NCBI GenBank assembly: GCA_030581615.1
Contig: JAKTTT010000076.1
Location: 1 to 64,000 of the forward strand
DNA length: 64,000 bases
Direction of reading: 5' to 3'
Source: Alloascoidea africana
Lineage: Eukaryota; Ascomycota; Alloascoideomycetes; Alloascoideales; Alloascoideaceae
Shown: positions 43,591 through 54,001 of the stretch, piece after piece
Layout: every line of letters starts with the position of its first letter
Numbering within the stretch: position 1 is the stretch's first letter
Made by a program: the position numbers and the translations under genes
The notes under the pieces: generated by a model
What the model was told of the DNA's origin: nothing
The model's database searches: none
Seen by the model: only the letters and a program-made list of their open reading frames with translations

Positions 43591-44660
43591 TGATATTAGA
43601 TTCTTTTTCTCGTCGCATTTATCTGTTTCTTTTTCTCTTTCCCTCTTTTCCTTTTTTTTTTTTTTTAAGAAAACTGCTCCTGGTGCCTTTCATTTGTTTA
43701 TTTTGATCTATGATATCACTATAATTAATTTCCAGCCAGATGATAAAATTTATGATAATGTATTGTAATTTTGTTTACCTGCACAATAATTATATATTTG
43801 TTTGGCATTTTTTTTTTTTTTACCGTTGTTGTCTTTTTCAATTCTTGGTCTTGCCAATGCTGTGGAATCTCTCCCCTCTTTTTTTTTTTTACAATTTTTT
43901 TTATATTTGTTGTCGTTGTTGCTGTTGTTTCCACAAACTGGCGTTTTATAGACTATTTTTTTGATTAAGATTCTTGCCATGTTCAGCTGTCTGTTGTTTG
44001 AGATATACCGTTTCTGTATACTTTTTCTTTTGCAGATTTAAAAATGCTGTAGAGTATGTATAAACTATTTATAAAATCTTGTTCCAAAAAGAAAAATCAA
44101 AAGTAGATGAATGCCAACTAAACTATTCTACAGTTCAGTTGGCATTTATAGATATCTGTCGACGAGGGCATTCACCAGCTGACAACAGATGCTTATAGCA
44201 TCTTGAAAATGGAGCATGGCCTCCTTTTACAGAGGATCCAAAAAGGTAGGAATCACTACCGTTTCACAACAGTGGTCTTGTAACATATCATCAGCCCTAA
44301 CATCATTTCAGATTATTATCGAAAACTGGATGCTGCTCGAGAAGATGATAACGTTCAAAGAAACTAGAATTGAAAAGAACAAGTAATTCAAAACAAAACC
44401 GAACAAACCGAGTTTATCAGAAACTAGACGAGCCAATCGACTCTTTTTTTAGAGATAAAGAAGACAGAAATTGGTCAAAGCAAGAACTTCATGAAGTCTT
44501 CTCGAGAACATCTAACCAATGATTTCTTTGCTTTTTACAACGTTCTACTTTCTGTTCAAACTCCACCACTTGGCGTAATTAACCTGCATTTCTGATTTTT
44601 AGAAGGTTCTTGTTGCATCAAAATTACGAGTAACTTGAGCATTAGATAGAAGACAACCCA
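43591..44660. other. intergenic, T-rich
   Basis: PP2C 3' flank with long T tracts that create spurious hydrophobic frames at 43725-43980. Contains the hairpin described at 44110-44146. No gene supported. Confidence 0.5.
44110..44146. repeat. 15-bp inverted repeat, 7-nt loop
   Basis: AATGCCAACTAAACT and AGTTCAGTTGGCATT are inverted copies with one mismatch around ATTCTAC. It could be a hairpin in a transcript 3' end or the trace of a small mobile element. No target duplication was noted. Confidence 0.6.
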
Positions 44661-44665
44661 TTCTA

Positions 44666-45327
44666 TCATATTGAATTGAACAACAATAAAAAAAAGTTCT
44701 TATTGTTTCTAGTACTAACCACTATGACGTTGTATTTTAATGTTTCCAATGCTTGATGCAAATGGCAAATATCTATTTCCATCAATAACAAACTTCTCGG
44801 ACATGAGGTAATCTCCAATTTCCTCACAAAGAATGTGCCATTTTCTTTTTCATATATGAAATCACATTCTTTGATCATTAGTAGCCCAGTATTTGCCGCG
44901 AAAAATTTCAAAAACATAATAGAAAACGCACGTTTAGCAAAGTTAGGGACATAAACAAAACCAGACGCCTACCACTAATGCCATACATTTATCACTCACC
45001 AATATTTCCAAGCTTTTTAAAACCACCATGCATATTTCTTTGGGTGTTATTAACACAAACCTGTTTTCCAGTCCATTCTTCTCTACCATGGTCTATGCCG
45101 GAATGCCCCAAAAATGGAATACTAATATAAAAGGCGTTCCCTAAATTTTTTGGTTTACTATATATATGAATTCTCTGTCCAGTTGTTTGTTTGACCTTTC
45201 CTTTTTCCCCTCCCAAAAAGTTTTCTTTCATTTGGTTACTTTTGTTTTTATCTATAATTCTGTAGAGAATTTCCGGTTTAACAGAACGTAGGAAACGACT
45301 ACGATCTATCGGCTTTGCAGAAACCAT
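44666..45327 (-). CDS. possible spliced gene of unknown function (weak)
   Basis: Two minus-strand frames can be joined in phase: exon 45000-45327 from ATG, intron GTGAGT to AAAG with CTAAC or TACTAAT branch candidates, exon 44666-44868. This would give 176 aa with no family I recognise. Against it: the two frames could each be chance, the 3' splice site is poor, and the ATG would lie only 12 bp from the start codon of the divergent CBM1 gene. Listed because the splice keeps frame and no other gene explains the stretch. Confidence 0.22.
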
Positions 45328-45339
45328 CAACACACCAAA

Positions 45340-46302
45340 ATGATTTTCAGTTCAATTAATACAGTTTTCATCTTTTGGATTATCACAACTGGCTTGCACA
45401 TTAGGCTGGTACGTGCGACACCAGATGGGGGTGGAGGCGGCTGGGGGAACTACTGGGCAGGATCTTGGGGAGGCGGTGGAAGTGGTGGTAATAGTGGCAG
45501 CAGCGACGATGTAGACGACGATTCAGTTGGAAAAGGAGCAGAGGTAGAAACAGCAGCAGCAGCAGCAGCGGTTACCAGCGCGGCCACCACGGCTGCTGGG
45601 TCCAATTGTGCTCAGTTATATGGCCAATGTGGAGGATACTTTTGGTACTGGGCTGCTTCAGTCGACTGCTGTGCCACGGGAAGCTGTGTATCTTGGAATC
45701 AATGGTATTCTCAATGTTTGGACGTGACATCGACAAGTGCTGCGGCTAAACCGACAAGCTACGAGGCTCAAGCTACTTCAGAGGCAGAGGAAGAAGATGA
45801 TGAAGAAGAAGAATACATAGAAAGCTCCTCTGCAGTTGACACAACTCCACAGCAGACTGCGGAAGAAGAGGCAGTAGAGACCTCTGCTGCTTCCCGAAAC
45901 ACTTTGGCACCAGCTGTTGTTGCAGGCTCAACAACAGCCTCGGCACAGAAAACCAGTAAGGCCACAGCAGAGGCTACACCAGCGGCTGACGATGGAAGTT
46001 GTGCTGCTTTGAACGAACAATGTGGAGGAGCCATATGGTCTGGAGTAACGTGTTGTGCCACTGGAGAGTGCTATTCTCAAAATTCATACTATCACGTCTG
46101 TTTGACTGCAGCTGCCTGGAGCTCCTATACCGATGATGAAGATTCAACAGTAGCGGCGGATTTGAACGCTGCCAAGGAAACTGCTGGAGACGTTGCAAAC
46201 CAGGCATTGTATCTGGATGATGAGGATAGGGAAGAGCTTTTCACTCTGGAATACAATACGAAAAGGGAAGACATAGATTTCACTACCTTGGCGGCAAGTT
46301 AA
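45340..46302 (+). CDS. secreted protein with two CBM1 (fungal cellulose-binding) domains
   Basis: 320 aa. A signal peptide (about 1-26) precedes a Gly/Trp-rich stretch. Two Cys-rich modules follow: residues about 90-127 (YGQCGG, then WYSQCL at the end) and 221-255 (NEQCGG, WSGVTCCATGEC, NSYYHVC). Both match the CBM1 pattern QCGG..W.G.T.C..G..C...N.YY.QC, although the first has a longer loop and a CC pair. Linkers are Ala/Thr/Ser/Glu-rich with a strong acidic run near 146-160, suitable for O-glycosylation. There is no catalytic domain and no GPI tail, and a KR near residue 304 may be a Kex2 site. It may bind cellulose or chitin outside the cell, or act in the wall. The role is unknown. Confidence 0.85.
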   Translation: MIFSSINTVFIFWIITTGLHIRLVRATPDGGGGGWGNYWAGSWGGGGSGGNSGSSDDVDDDSVGKGAEVETAAAAAAVTSAATTAAGSNCAQLYGQCGGYFWYWAASVDCCATGSCVSWNQWYSQCLDVTSTSAAAKPTSYEAQATSEAEEEDDEEEEYIESSSAVDTTPQQTAEEEAVETSAASRNTLAPAVVAGSTTASAQKTSKATAEATPAADDGSCAALNEQCGGAIWSGVTCCATGECYSQNSYYHVCLTAAAWSSYTDDEDSTVAADLNAAKETAGDVANQALYLDDEDREELFTLEYNTKREDIDFTTLAAS

Positions 46303-47140
46303 ATAACCGCTTGAACTTGACACTGAGTTTGTTCTGGAAACTGCCTTCTCTTCAATCTAATTTCACCACTTAATTAACCATCTTTCGCCTATACCTATAG
46401 TTATTTAAACTCCTAGATTTTTGAAATATAAAAAAAGTCTGGCGTTGTGCCATTTGCAATGGGAAAAGTATCATCTTATAAAGAGTCGGTTTACCTTATG
46501 TATCGATTTGATTTGGCTTTGTTTTTAACCAATCCACAATCTCACTTCTAAAACTGAAAATCAATATACAATCTAGCCAAATTCATAAACTTGTCCAGAT
46601 GGACAAAATCTTTGATCAACAATCACACTTGGTGGAGTGATATTGCTACTCCCTTGCTAAAAAGAAAATAGAATTAAAAGGCAGTCCTTGAACTGACCTG
46701 TAAAAAAAATTTGAGAAAATCCTTTTTTACCAACAAGTTGCTCTCAAATGATATCGTTTTGCCAAAATGCTGTACGGCTGGAAATTTGATGTTTAGATTT
46801 GTGCACTTTAGGTGTACACAGAATCGATCAATCAAAAATACCACCGGAAGCTATCAAGCAACAGCTCAATGAGTAAAGAACAAGTACACACTCTCTACAA
46901 TCTTAGTTTTTTGGTCCAACAAATTCTTGAACCCCAAACTGTTGTTGAAGGCAATTGCTACTCCATCGAAACTTTAAAACCTGGAGTTGGATTGTCAAAC
47001 TCCACACGCGTATATGACAGCACGCAACTGCGTTAATCAAGGCACCACTCAAGGACAACCACTAGTTTTTCGCAATAGATGATGACCGCTTTGCGCTTTT
47101 GATGAACAATTAGACCAAATTTTATAACACTTGAAACAGG
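46303..47140. other. intergenic; one doubtful small frame
   Basis: 838 bp between the CBM1 gene and DOM34. An ATG at 46869 opens a 55-codon frame (MSKEQVHTLYNL...) ending at 47036, with no known relatives that I recognise. It could be a small gene, an upstream exon or chance. Confidence 0.35.
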
Positions 47141-48304
47141 ATGAAGATCATAAAGCAGTCTTTTGAGAAAGACTCTTCTGGGAATGTGACGGTGATTCCA
47201 CAGGATAAGGAAGATCTATGGCATCTCTACAACCTGATTCTCCCAGGGGATGAGATCAAACTACTCACAATGCGAAATGTAAAGAAAGGTACAGGCGCTG
47301 GTTCTGGCAAAGTAAAACAGGAGAAAAAATTGTTGATGCTAAAGCTTGCAGTCAAAGAGGTTGATTTTGATGCAAATGAGGACTCGATAAGGATCAAAGG
47401 TCAAACAGTAGACTTTCACGAAGATGTTCACCAAGGCTCTTTCCACACAGCTGAAGTCGAGTTGAACAAGAAAGTGACAATATTCAAAGATGAATGGGAT
47501 TTGATTTCTTACAACATTATCAAAGACGCATCAGATCCAGAGGGCAAAGCCGAAGTCGCTGCAATTGTACTGGATGAAGGAATAGCACACATTTGTCTAT
47601 TGACGGATAACATGACAATTCTACGACGTAAAGTGGAGAAAAAGATTCCTAAAAAGAGAAAAGACGACAATTCGGGTTATGAAAAGGCGATTAAGCGGTT
47701 TTATGAGTTAGTATACGAAGCTCTGAGCAGAGGAGTACTGGATCTTTCAAAACTTAAGGTGATCATCATCGCTTCACCTGGCTTTTATGGCAGAGCATTG
47801 TACAATCACATATTTGCCAGAGCACAAACGGATAGTAATCGGCAAATATTGGTTGAGAAGGATAAGTTTTTAGTGACGCATAGTTCGTCTGGGTTCATTC
47901 AAGGGTTGGATGAGGCGCTAAAGAACAAGGAGGTTCAAAAGCAACTTGCAGATACAAGGTATGCGAAGGAAGCCATGGTTCTGGACGAGTTTCTGAGTTT
48001 GTTAAATAAGGATGATATGAGAGCATGGTATGGTCCGAAGGAGGTCAAGAAGGCCATTGCACTAGGTGCAGTTAAAATCCTTATGGTGACAAATAGTCTT
48101 TTCCGATCCTCGAATGTCGAAACGAGGAAAGAGTATATAAAGCTGGTGGAAGAGGTTCAGAGCTTGGGAGGTCAGGTTTATGTGTTTTCCAATATGCACG
48201 AGTCAGGAGAACAATTGGATCAGTTATCAGGGATTGCAGCGATATTAAAGTACCCGCTAGAGGACTTGGACGAAAGCGATGAAGAGGATGGGAATGATGA
48301 ATGA
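47141..48304 (+). CDS. DOM34: ribosome-rescue factor Dom34/Pelota
   Basis: 387 aa starting MKIIKQSFEKDSSGNVTVIP. It has the three eRF1-like parts: an N-terminal Sm-like domain (1 to about 135, with EDLWHLYNLILPGDEI and basic KGTGAGSGKVKQEKK), a central domain (about 140-270, with VIIIASPGFYGRALYNHI) and a C-terminal domain (about 275-371, with YGPKEVKKAIALGAVKILMV). There is no GGQ motif, as expected for Pelota. An acidic tail ends the protein. With Hbs1 it splits stalled ribosomes in no-go and non-stop decay. PTH2, which can release peptidyl-tRNA, lies 6 kb away, but no operon-like link is implied. Confidence 0.95.
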   Translation: MKIIKQSFEKDSSGNVTVIPQDKEDLWHLYNLILPGDEIKLLTMRNVKKGTGAGSGKVKQEKKLLMLKLAVKEVDFDANEDSIRIKGQTVDFHEDVHQGSFHTAEVELNKKVTIFKDEWDLISYNIIKDASDPEGKAEVAAIVLDEGIAHICLLTDNMTILRRKVEKKIPKKRKDDNSGYEKAIKRFYELVYEALSRGVLDLSKLKVIIIASPGFYGRALYNHIFARAQTDSNRQILVEKDKFLVTHSSSGFIQGLDEALKNKEVQKQLADTRYAKEAMVLDEFLSLLNKDDMRAWYGPKEVKKAIALGAVKILMVTNSLFRSSNVETRKEYIKLVEEVQSLGGQVYVFSNMHESGEQLDQLSGIAAILKYPLEDLDESDEEDGNDE

Positions 48305-49797
48305 ATGAATGAAAAAAGGAATGCGCTTTTGAGAAAAGCATATTATTAACAAAAAGTATATTTGCGATGTGGGGAGATAAATACGTTATTCTGTTTGTAA
48401 TCAAGAAAAAAAAGAAATTGGACAGCTTGTCGGAGAACCAACATGAACGACAGACAAGCTGTCAATCCAAGATGCCAAGATAACATGATCTAGTCAAGTT
48501 CCCGAATAACAATGGGACTTGGGCCCCCTTCCCACTGACATAAAGTGGTTACCATCATCCAAGCAATATGCTACATAGCCCAGAAGAAACCGCTTACCAT
48601 AGAGTCATCCTTGTAGTAAGTCTTCCATCTACATAGCAGCTTCTGTTTGTGTGTGTTTTTGTTTTTCCGGAGATAGTTCTCTTGTCCTGTGTGTCCTTTC
48701 CACAGTCCTAATGTTCGATATGGTTGGTTTACAAGCTTGCCATTTATACCGACATTTTCATCTACAGGACAAAAACGGTTCATTCGGAAGATCGCTTTTT
48801 TATTTCGTTTATTTAATTTGATCGTGACCAAACACAGTGCCTGTCGGCATTCGTAGATCTTAATCTCTAGCTCTCAGCCTCTTTTTTTCCAATCAATCTG
48901 AACAATACCCAAAAGCTGTTCTATTTTTGTCCTGTTGCCCTGTTTAGTTAGGTTCAACATGCGATCCGACTCCACATGCCAATTAAAACAAAGTGACCAC
49001 CAACATTAGTGACTGACTCGCAATCAGATTCTCTATTTTTCCACTCTCTTGCTCTCTTAATCCAATCCCGGAAGGTCTCTGCAAAACGGGGCAATGAGGC
49101 CAAGGACAAAAACCCATTTCCAGAACTTTGCTCTCCCTTCTGGACATGGATCGTGATGGAGAGGATAATGGGCTTTGCGGCCTGTGATTGGCCCCGGGGC
49201 GCGCTCCAGTATAGGAAGTTTTGCAAGTAAGCTTTATGCTTTCTCACTCTCGCTTTCGGAAGCAAAAACCCACGCCCGTGTCACTCTCGTCCCCCTTGGC
49301 CAGCAGCGATTGGTCCGCGAGCAGAGCTTGTGCTGGTGATATTGTCCCATTTCTCAGGCCAGCCCAGGCTCGTCCACGCTATCTTGCAGCGCTTTACTGT
49401 GCAAGTTTTTTATTCACTGCTTTAGTTGCATGCCACACACAAAACAGTTTGTGGCCGAGACTTGCGTGCTCGAGGGTCATTAGCCTACCCAAAGCAGCCT
49501 TTCATTGCTTTCGCTCTGACTGTCTTTGGAGCCCTGGGATTGCAAGTGCCGCAGGGAGAGAATGCGTGCAAAATTACGATTTATCCAAATATTTTTTTTT
49601 TGAATTTTTTTCATCCAGGACATGCATGTACATGCCACCCGAAAAATTCTAATCGCGACACCCGTCCCCCTGGCAACCCTGCCATATAAAAAGCCCTGTC
49701 CTTCCCTGTATTTTGTTCTTTTCTTTTCTCCTTTCCTCTCCATAAAAGAATTTCGATCGCTACATTTTCTTCAACCCACAACTAATAATCAATAATA
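48305..49797. other. intergenic, promoter of small wall protein on the right
   Basis: 1.5 kb. Contains a hairpin at 48421-48463 (GACAGCTTGTC / GACAAGCTGTC). The region 49000-49650 has frames on both strands of moderate GC but none convincing. The last ~120 bp carry a TATA box (atataaaaagcc, 49683) and a pyrimidine-rich tract typical of a strong yeast promoter. Confidence 0.45.
48421..48463. repeat. perfect 11-bp inverted repeat in the DOM34 3' flank
   Basis: GACAGCTTGTC and GACAAGCTGTC flank a 21-nt loop, about 117 bp downstream of the DOM34 stop. It could form a stable stem in a 3' UTR. Confidence 0.6.
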
Positions 49798-49977
49798 ATG
49801 CAATTCAAGACTGTTGTTCTCGCTTTGGCCTCCGTTGCCGCCGTCTCTGCTGCCAACGCCTCCAACTCTTCCAACGCTTCTGCCAGCGGTAGCTCTAACG
49901 CTGCTGTCAACAACAATGTTGTCTCTGCTGGTGTTGCCGGTGCTGCCATTGCTGGTGCCGTTGCCCTCCTCCTATAA
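49798..49977 (+). CDS. tiny GPI-anchored cell-wall protein
   Basis: 59 aa starting MQFKTVVLALASVAAVSA. A clean signal peptide (1-18) is followed by an Asn/Ser/Ala-rich core with several N-glycosylation sequons (NAS, NSS, NAS) and a hydrophobic C-terminus, GAAIAGAVALLL, that ends at the stop, the layout of a GPI attachment signal. Codon choice is strongly biased (GCC, GCT, TCC, GTT), the TATA box and CT-rich leader are classic for high expression, and AATAATA precedes the ATG. This resembles small abundant wall proteins such as Ccw12-type mannoproteins, with no sequence homology claimed. The mature protein would be only ~20-30 residues. Confidence 0.85.
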   Translation: MQFKTVVLALASVAAVSAANASNSSNASASGSSNAAVNNNVVSAGVAGAAIAGAVALLL

Positions 49978-50635
49978 ATTTGAAAACGATTTTTGATATA
50001 CTCGACAGTTTGTGAGCAGATGTAAATGGGGACCCATCCGAATGAATCTCTTAATTCAGAGAAAAGTTGGAAAGCTCCTTGGTTTCAACTGAGCCGGGAG
50101 TTTTGTCATTACAGATTAGTGCACAATCTGTGATCTGGTTCATTTCGACGCGAAATTTTTACGGGAAACTACTTGTTTACAGTGATTTATTTTGTATTGA
50201 TAGATTCGATTTTTTTATAGTAGCAACAGATTAGTTGGTTGTGGACTGCTTTTTGGTATTTTTATTTTATCGTATAATTTCATCTTAATTAATTTTCTCT
50301 AATTCCTTTTTTTTTTCAATTGATTTGTGACCTTGTAGAGCTCTAGGAATGTTTACAAATGCGGCGGGTGGTGTGTTGTTTCGGCGTGCTGTGATTGGCT
50401 GGACCCGGGGATTGCGTCCTGCCGGATCAGGGCAGATACGGTTTCGGAAAAACATTCCGCATGCGGCTACTCGACTGCCGGATCGGGAAAGGCAGAGTGC
50501 AAGTTGCTGTTTTAGGTCCTCAGACCAGGTCTTGTGGACGAAAAACATCTTCGATTGTCTTTGTTGTGTCTGCTCTGGGCTGACGGGAAACGTCCCGACT
50601 AAGGTTCGTGCCTTGCTAAAAGGCTTCTAATTATA
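49978..50635. other. intergenic
   Basis: 658 bp between the 3' ends of the wall-protein and formamidase genes. AT-rich left half; GC-rich right half (50350-50600) with overlapping frames on both strands but no recognised protein. Confidence 0.45.
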
Positions 50636-51928
50636 TCACTTTCCTAGAAACATGGAACTAAAGTCGTACACGACCGGGTGTTTAACTCCTTTCACAAAGG
50701 CACAGTTTCCCATATCTTGGGATCTGGGCACCATCTCTGGCCGTACGTCAAAGTCAAAAATGTCCATGGGTAGCCCAACAGTGGTACATGAGTTAGGAAC
50801 ATCCACAATTCCTGCAACATGCCCTTCAATAGGCGCTGTGGATAGCAACAGGTAGATCTGATAATCATTGTAGCCATATCTCCTCAAGTACTCTATTGCC
50901 CGGATACACGCCTGTCGATACGCTACAGTCGTGTCGAGATAGTGCTGTTTGCCGTCCTCATCCACAGAAAAACCTTCAAAAGTGAGATATCTGCTGGGAC
51001 CATAATGGTTCTGGACATCTCCTGGGATGTACATGGGCGACTTTAAGCTTGCCTGCTTCATTCCTCCTTTGATTACAGTGCAACTGAGCGTGATGCAGCC
51101 AGGCATCTCAATAGCGCCACAGAAGGAAATCTCTCCATCTCCTTGGGAAAAATGCAGGTCTCCAACAGAAAGCTTTGCACCTTTCACATACACGGGAAGA
51201 TAAACTTTGGATCCTCGACTAAGGTTTTTAATGTCACAGTTCCCGCCGTGCTCAGGCCGACCTGGAATTGTCCTTGCGCCCTCCATCGCAATTTTTTGCA
51301 AAAGCTCACCCGTTGCAGAACCCCCAAATGCATTCGTCGAATTGGGCAGATTCGCAGGCACCGTCTCTTCTCCAGCAGCCGCAAATTGTTCAACAATCGC
51401 TGCTTCCCTCTGATTCCATTCTGCAAGGACCTCTGCACTTGGCGCAGTGCCAATTATTCCAGGATGGATAAGCCCGGCGAACTTGACATGCGGTATATGA
51501 CGGGATGTTGTGTGGATTCCTTCAAAATCAAATATTGCTTTCGCCGCTTCTGGATAAAATTTGTCCAAAAACCCACCCCCGTTTCGCTTGTGGAAAATCC
51601 CACAGTAGCCCCATGGCTGGCGTTCTAACGGCTGTACGTCTTTGATTTCCACAACAAGCATATCCCCCGGTTCTGCCCCTTCAATGTTGAAAGGTCCTGA
51701 CAGATAATGAATTCTCGTGAGATCAACATTGAGAATATCATCTGCGCAATCGTCATTTTTGATCTGGTTCCCTGTCCAATCCAAACATTCAATTTTAACT
51801 GTTTCTCCCGGTTTAAAAGATGCGGAAAAGGGAACTTCGGGATGCCATCTGTTGTGGACCTGCGGTTGGTCCGATCCTGGCTTATCAAGATCAACTTTTG
51901 TAACGTATCGAAGTGGTGCTTTTGGCAT
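50636..51928 (-). CDS. formamidase (FmdA/AmdA family)
   Basis: 430 aa starting MPKAPLRYVTKVDLDKP. Members of the acetamidase/formamidase family hydrolyse formamide (or short amides) to ammonia and the acid, giving nitrogen. Visible blocks: HNRWHPEVPF, ETVKIECLDWTGNQIKNDD, HYLSGPFNIEGAEPGDMLVVEI, FAGLIHPGIIG, RPEHGGNCDIKNLSRGS, VGDLHFSQGDGEI, and the C-terminal AGIVDVPNSC. Length is typical for fungal formamidases. GATA-factor motifs upstream suggest nitrogen control. Confidence 0.93.
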   Translation of the reverse strand: MPKAPLRYVTKVDLDKPGSDQPQVHNRWHPEVPFSASFKPGETVKIECLDWTGNQIKNDDCADDILNVDLTRIHYLSGPFNIEGAEPGDMLVVEIKDVQPLERQPWGYCGIFHKRNGGGFLDKFYPEAAKAIFDFEGIHTTSRHIPHVKFAGLIHPGIIGTAPSAEVLAEWNQREAAIVEQFAAAGEETVPANLPNSTNAFGGSATGELLQKIAMEGARTIPGRPEHGGNCDIKNLSRGSKVYLPVYVKGAKLSVGDLHFSQGDGEISFCGAIEMPGCITLSCTVIKGGMKQASLKSPMYIPGDVQNHYGPSRYLTFEGFSVDEDGKQHYLDTTVAYRQACIRAIEYLRRYGYNDYQIYLLLSTAPIEGHVAGIVDVPNSCTTVGLPMDIFDFDVRPEMVPRSQDMGNCAFVKGVKHPVVYDFSSMFLGK

Positions 51929-54001
51929 TACGTTTGAATGAGATCGTTGTTCGAAAGATAAAAAGGTCAGTTCTACTATTTGGTGGCACTGCTAAGGCTT
52001 GGCGTTTTTATAACCCCAATCTGATCCGGATCGCACCGTTATATATATCTGATGGAGAGGCGATTAATTGATTGATTGATTGTAAAAGCTCCGGCCCGCT
52101 TTCTGATTTTAGGGCAATTAGCTACTGATAAGCACTCTGCTTTTCCTTTAGGTATAAACTTTTTTTTTTCTGTTCCGCTTTTTTATTGTTTAACTGGTGG
52201 CCCCTATTCATTATCTTCCCCAACCCACGCACCAATTGTGGTTTCTCCGTGGGGGAGATAAAGACCACTCCACCATTCAAGATTTTTTCAACACCTGTTC
52301 TATACAAAATCAATTGACAGTAAAAATCATGATGCATTGAGTTTTTGGAACTAATGGGTTAGTAAAGAATCGGGTTTAAAGATTCCTATTCCATGCTTTG
52401 ATGTCCATTACTAAGGATGCTATTGTTTAGCTATCGCCTCTCGTAACCGTTTTGGCAAAGATGTTCTAAAACAAACTGGTAAAAGTGCATGCTTGATCAT
52501 AGAACACGCCTAGCTGGACAATGCGTCAATCAAACTCTGCGATGCGAAACGCTGAGATTGAAAAAGTGAAATCAAACAGCTTTCAAACCAGTACCCAAAA
52601 TCACTTAAACCTCGTTTCCTGGGGAAAACAATATCGTTTAGCCGAACAACAAGTATCGTTATGTTGTAGGTTTCGGGGATAAAAAAGCTTATTGCCATGT
52701 CCCCTGTTTGGACACCAGTGGATAGACTTTAGTTCTCAACACCATTGAAAATAACGCTTCAGGAGACTTTGGCAAAAGCCTTTAGATACACTCATATATA
52801 TAAAGTAGTAACTGGAGAAAAGCCAGGATTTTGAACTGAGTCCATGGTAAAAAGTATCCTGTTCTCTCTCAAGTCAAAGCTCAATTTTCCTTGAAGGAAT
52901 ATCAAGATTGCTAGAACAAGGTCAATAAATCTGGTGCCCATATACCCAATGTCACATCTTCCAGATGCCAAAGTCCATCCATTCGATTATAAGGAGACAT
53001 CAAAGACATATCCTCTATGAACTCATTCGATGCAACTGTGTCTGATACGAATACTCTCTATCTGAAATAAAAACTTTACCCGGATAGAAGCTAAGCGCTT
53101 AAGGCTCGGCTTACAGAAATCCGTCGGAATACCAGCTCTCTAATTTGTGTCCTTTTTAATGACTAAACGGTGATCTGAATAAACCTTCAACGGCTTGCTG
53201 AGTTAAAATTTATGTTCTCTGTTTGTCTGGGCTAGATCTGGTTCGGATTCTCTCCTTGTCTTTGCATAGCGAGAAGGCACTCAGCAAGCGACATTTAAGG
53301 GTAGACTGTGAACCCAGTCCAAAGTTTAGTTAGTCAGCCGATGCTGAAGCTCTGGCCTATAAAAGTAAGATTTTTTTGGCGATCGTCTAGTTCTTCATGA
53401 AAGAGGAAAAAATTTGCTTGCTTTTGATAGATGCTTTTTGCTTCTGTAGGATTTGTTTGTATCCAATACACATCCACATCTTATCACAAAACTGTAAAAC
53501 TGAGCCATGTCTCAAATTTTCTGCACTGAAAGTGTTGACACAATGGGCAAGGCTTCTGAACTTCTCTTCAGTTCCATCCATCATGTTCAACAACTTTGTT
53601 CAGGAAAGACTAGGTCCACACCGCCCATCCGAGCTTATTCTCCTAGCCCGATGGAAAAAGCCGTTTATGCGCTTTTTTCTCGTCTCTCGGGAAATCGAAA
53701 GTCTAGATCGTGCATGTGACCCGATGTTTATTACAGTTCCGCTTTGGGAAGCATGCGTCTCGCTAGCATAATTCACGAGGTTTAGTTTGATTTTTTTCTC
53801 TCTTTCTTTTCAATAGCACTTCTCCAACAGATCTGCCGGTTTGCTTCACCATTGTTACACTCTTTCTCTTTCTTTATTATTTCATTTTCTACTCGTTCCT
53901 TTGGAATATTCGGACTGAGGCTCGGAGTCTATCGTTCTCTCCTTTCTCTTACTTTCATTCATTTACACCGGCAGCGCTAAAAATCACAGACACACAATAA
54001 A
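51929..54001. other. 2-kb intergenic region
   Basis: The formamidase-proximal part has GATA motifs (GATAAG at 52127-52132, GATAAA at 51957 and 52256) and a TATA-like tatatatat (52041). Further right no gene is supported; a 70-codon frame at 53507-53719 is unconvincing. The last 200 bp are pyrimidine-rich and form the leader of the downstream secreted protein. Confidence 0.45.
52127..52132 (+). promoter_or_regulatory. GATAAG, candidate nitrogen-control site
   Basis: One full GATAAG core lies about 200 bp upstream of the formamidase start, with further GATAA cores nearby. Gln3/Gat1-type GATA factors use such clusters in nitrogen-catabolite genes. Short motif, so function is inferred from context. 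Confidence 0.35.

Noticed and set aside
43725-43980. Several overlapping hydrophobic frames
   Set aside because: Products of T-rich tracts on both strands; no conserved pattern.
53397-53771. 124-codon frame upstream of the DPBB gene, and a 70-codon frame within it
   Set aside because: No recognised domain, and neither frame is preferred by composition.
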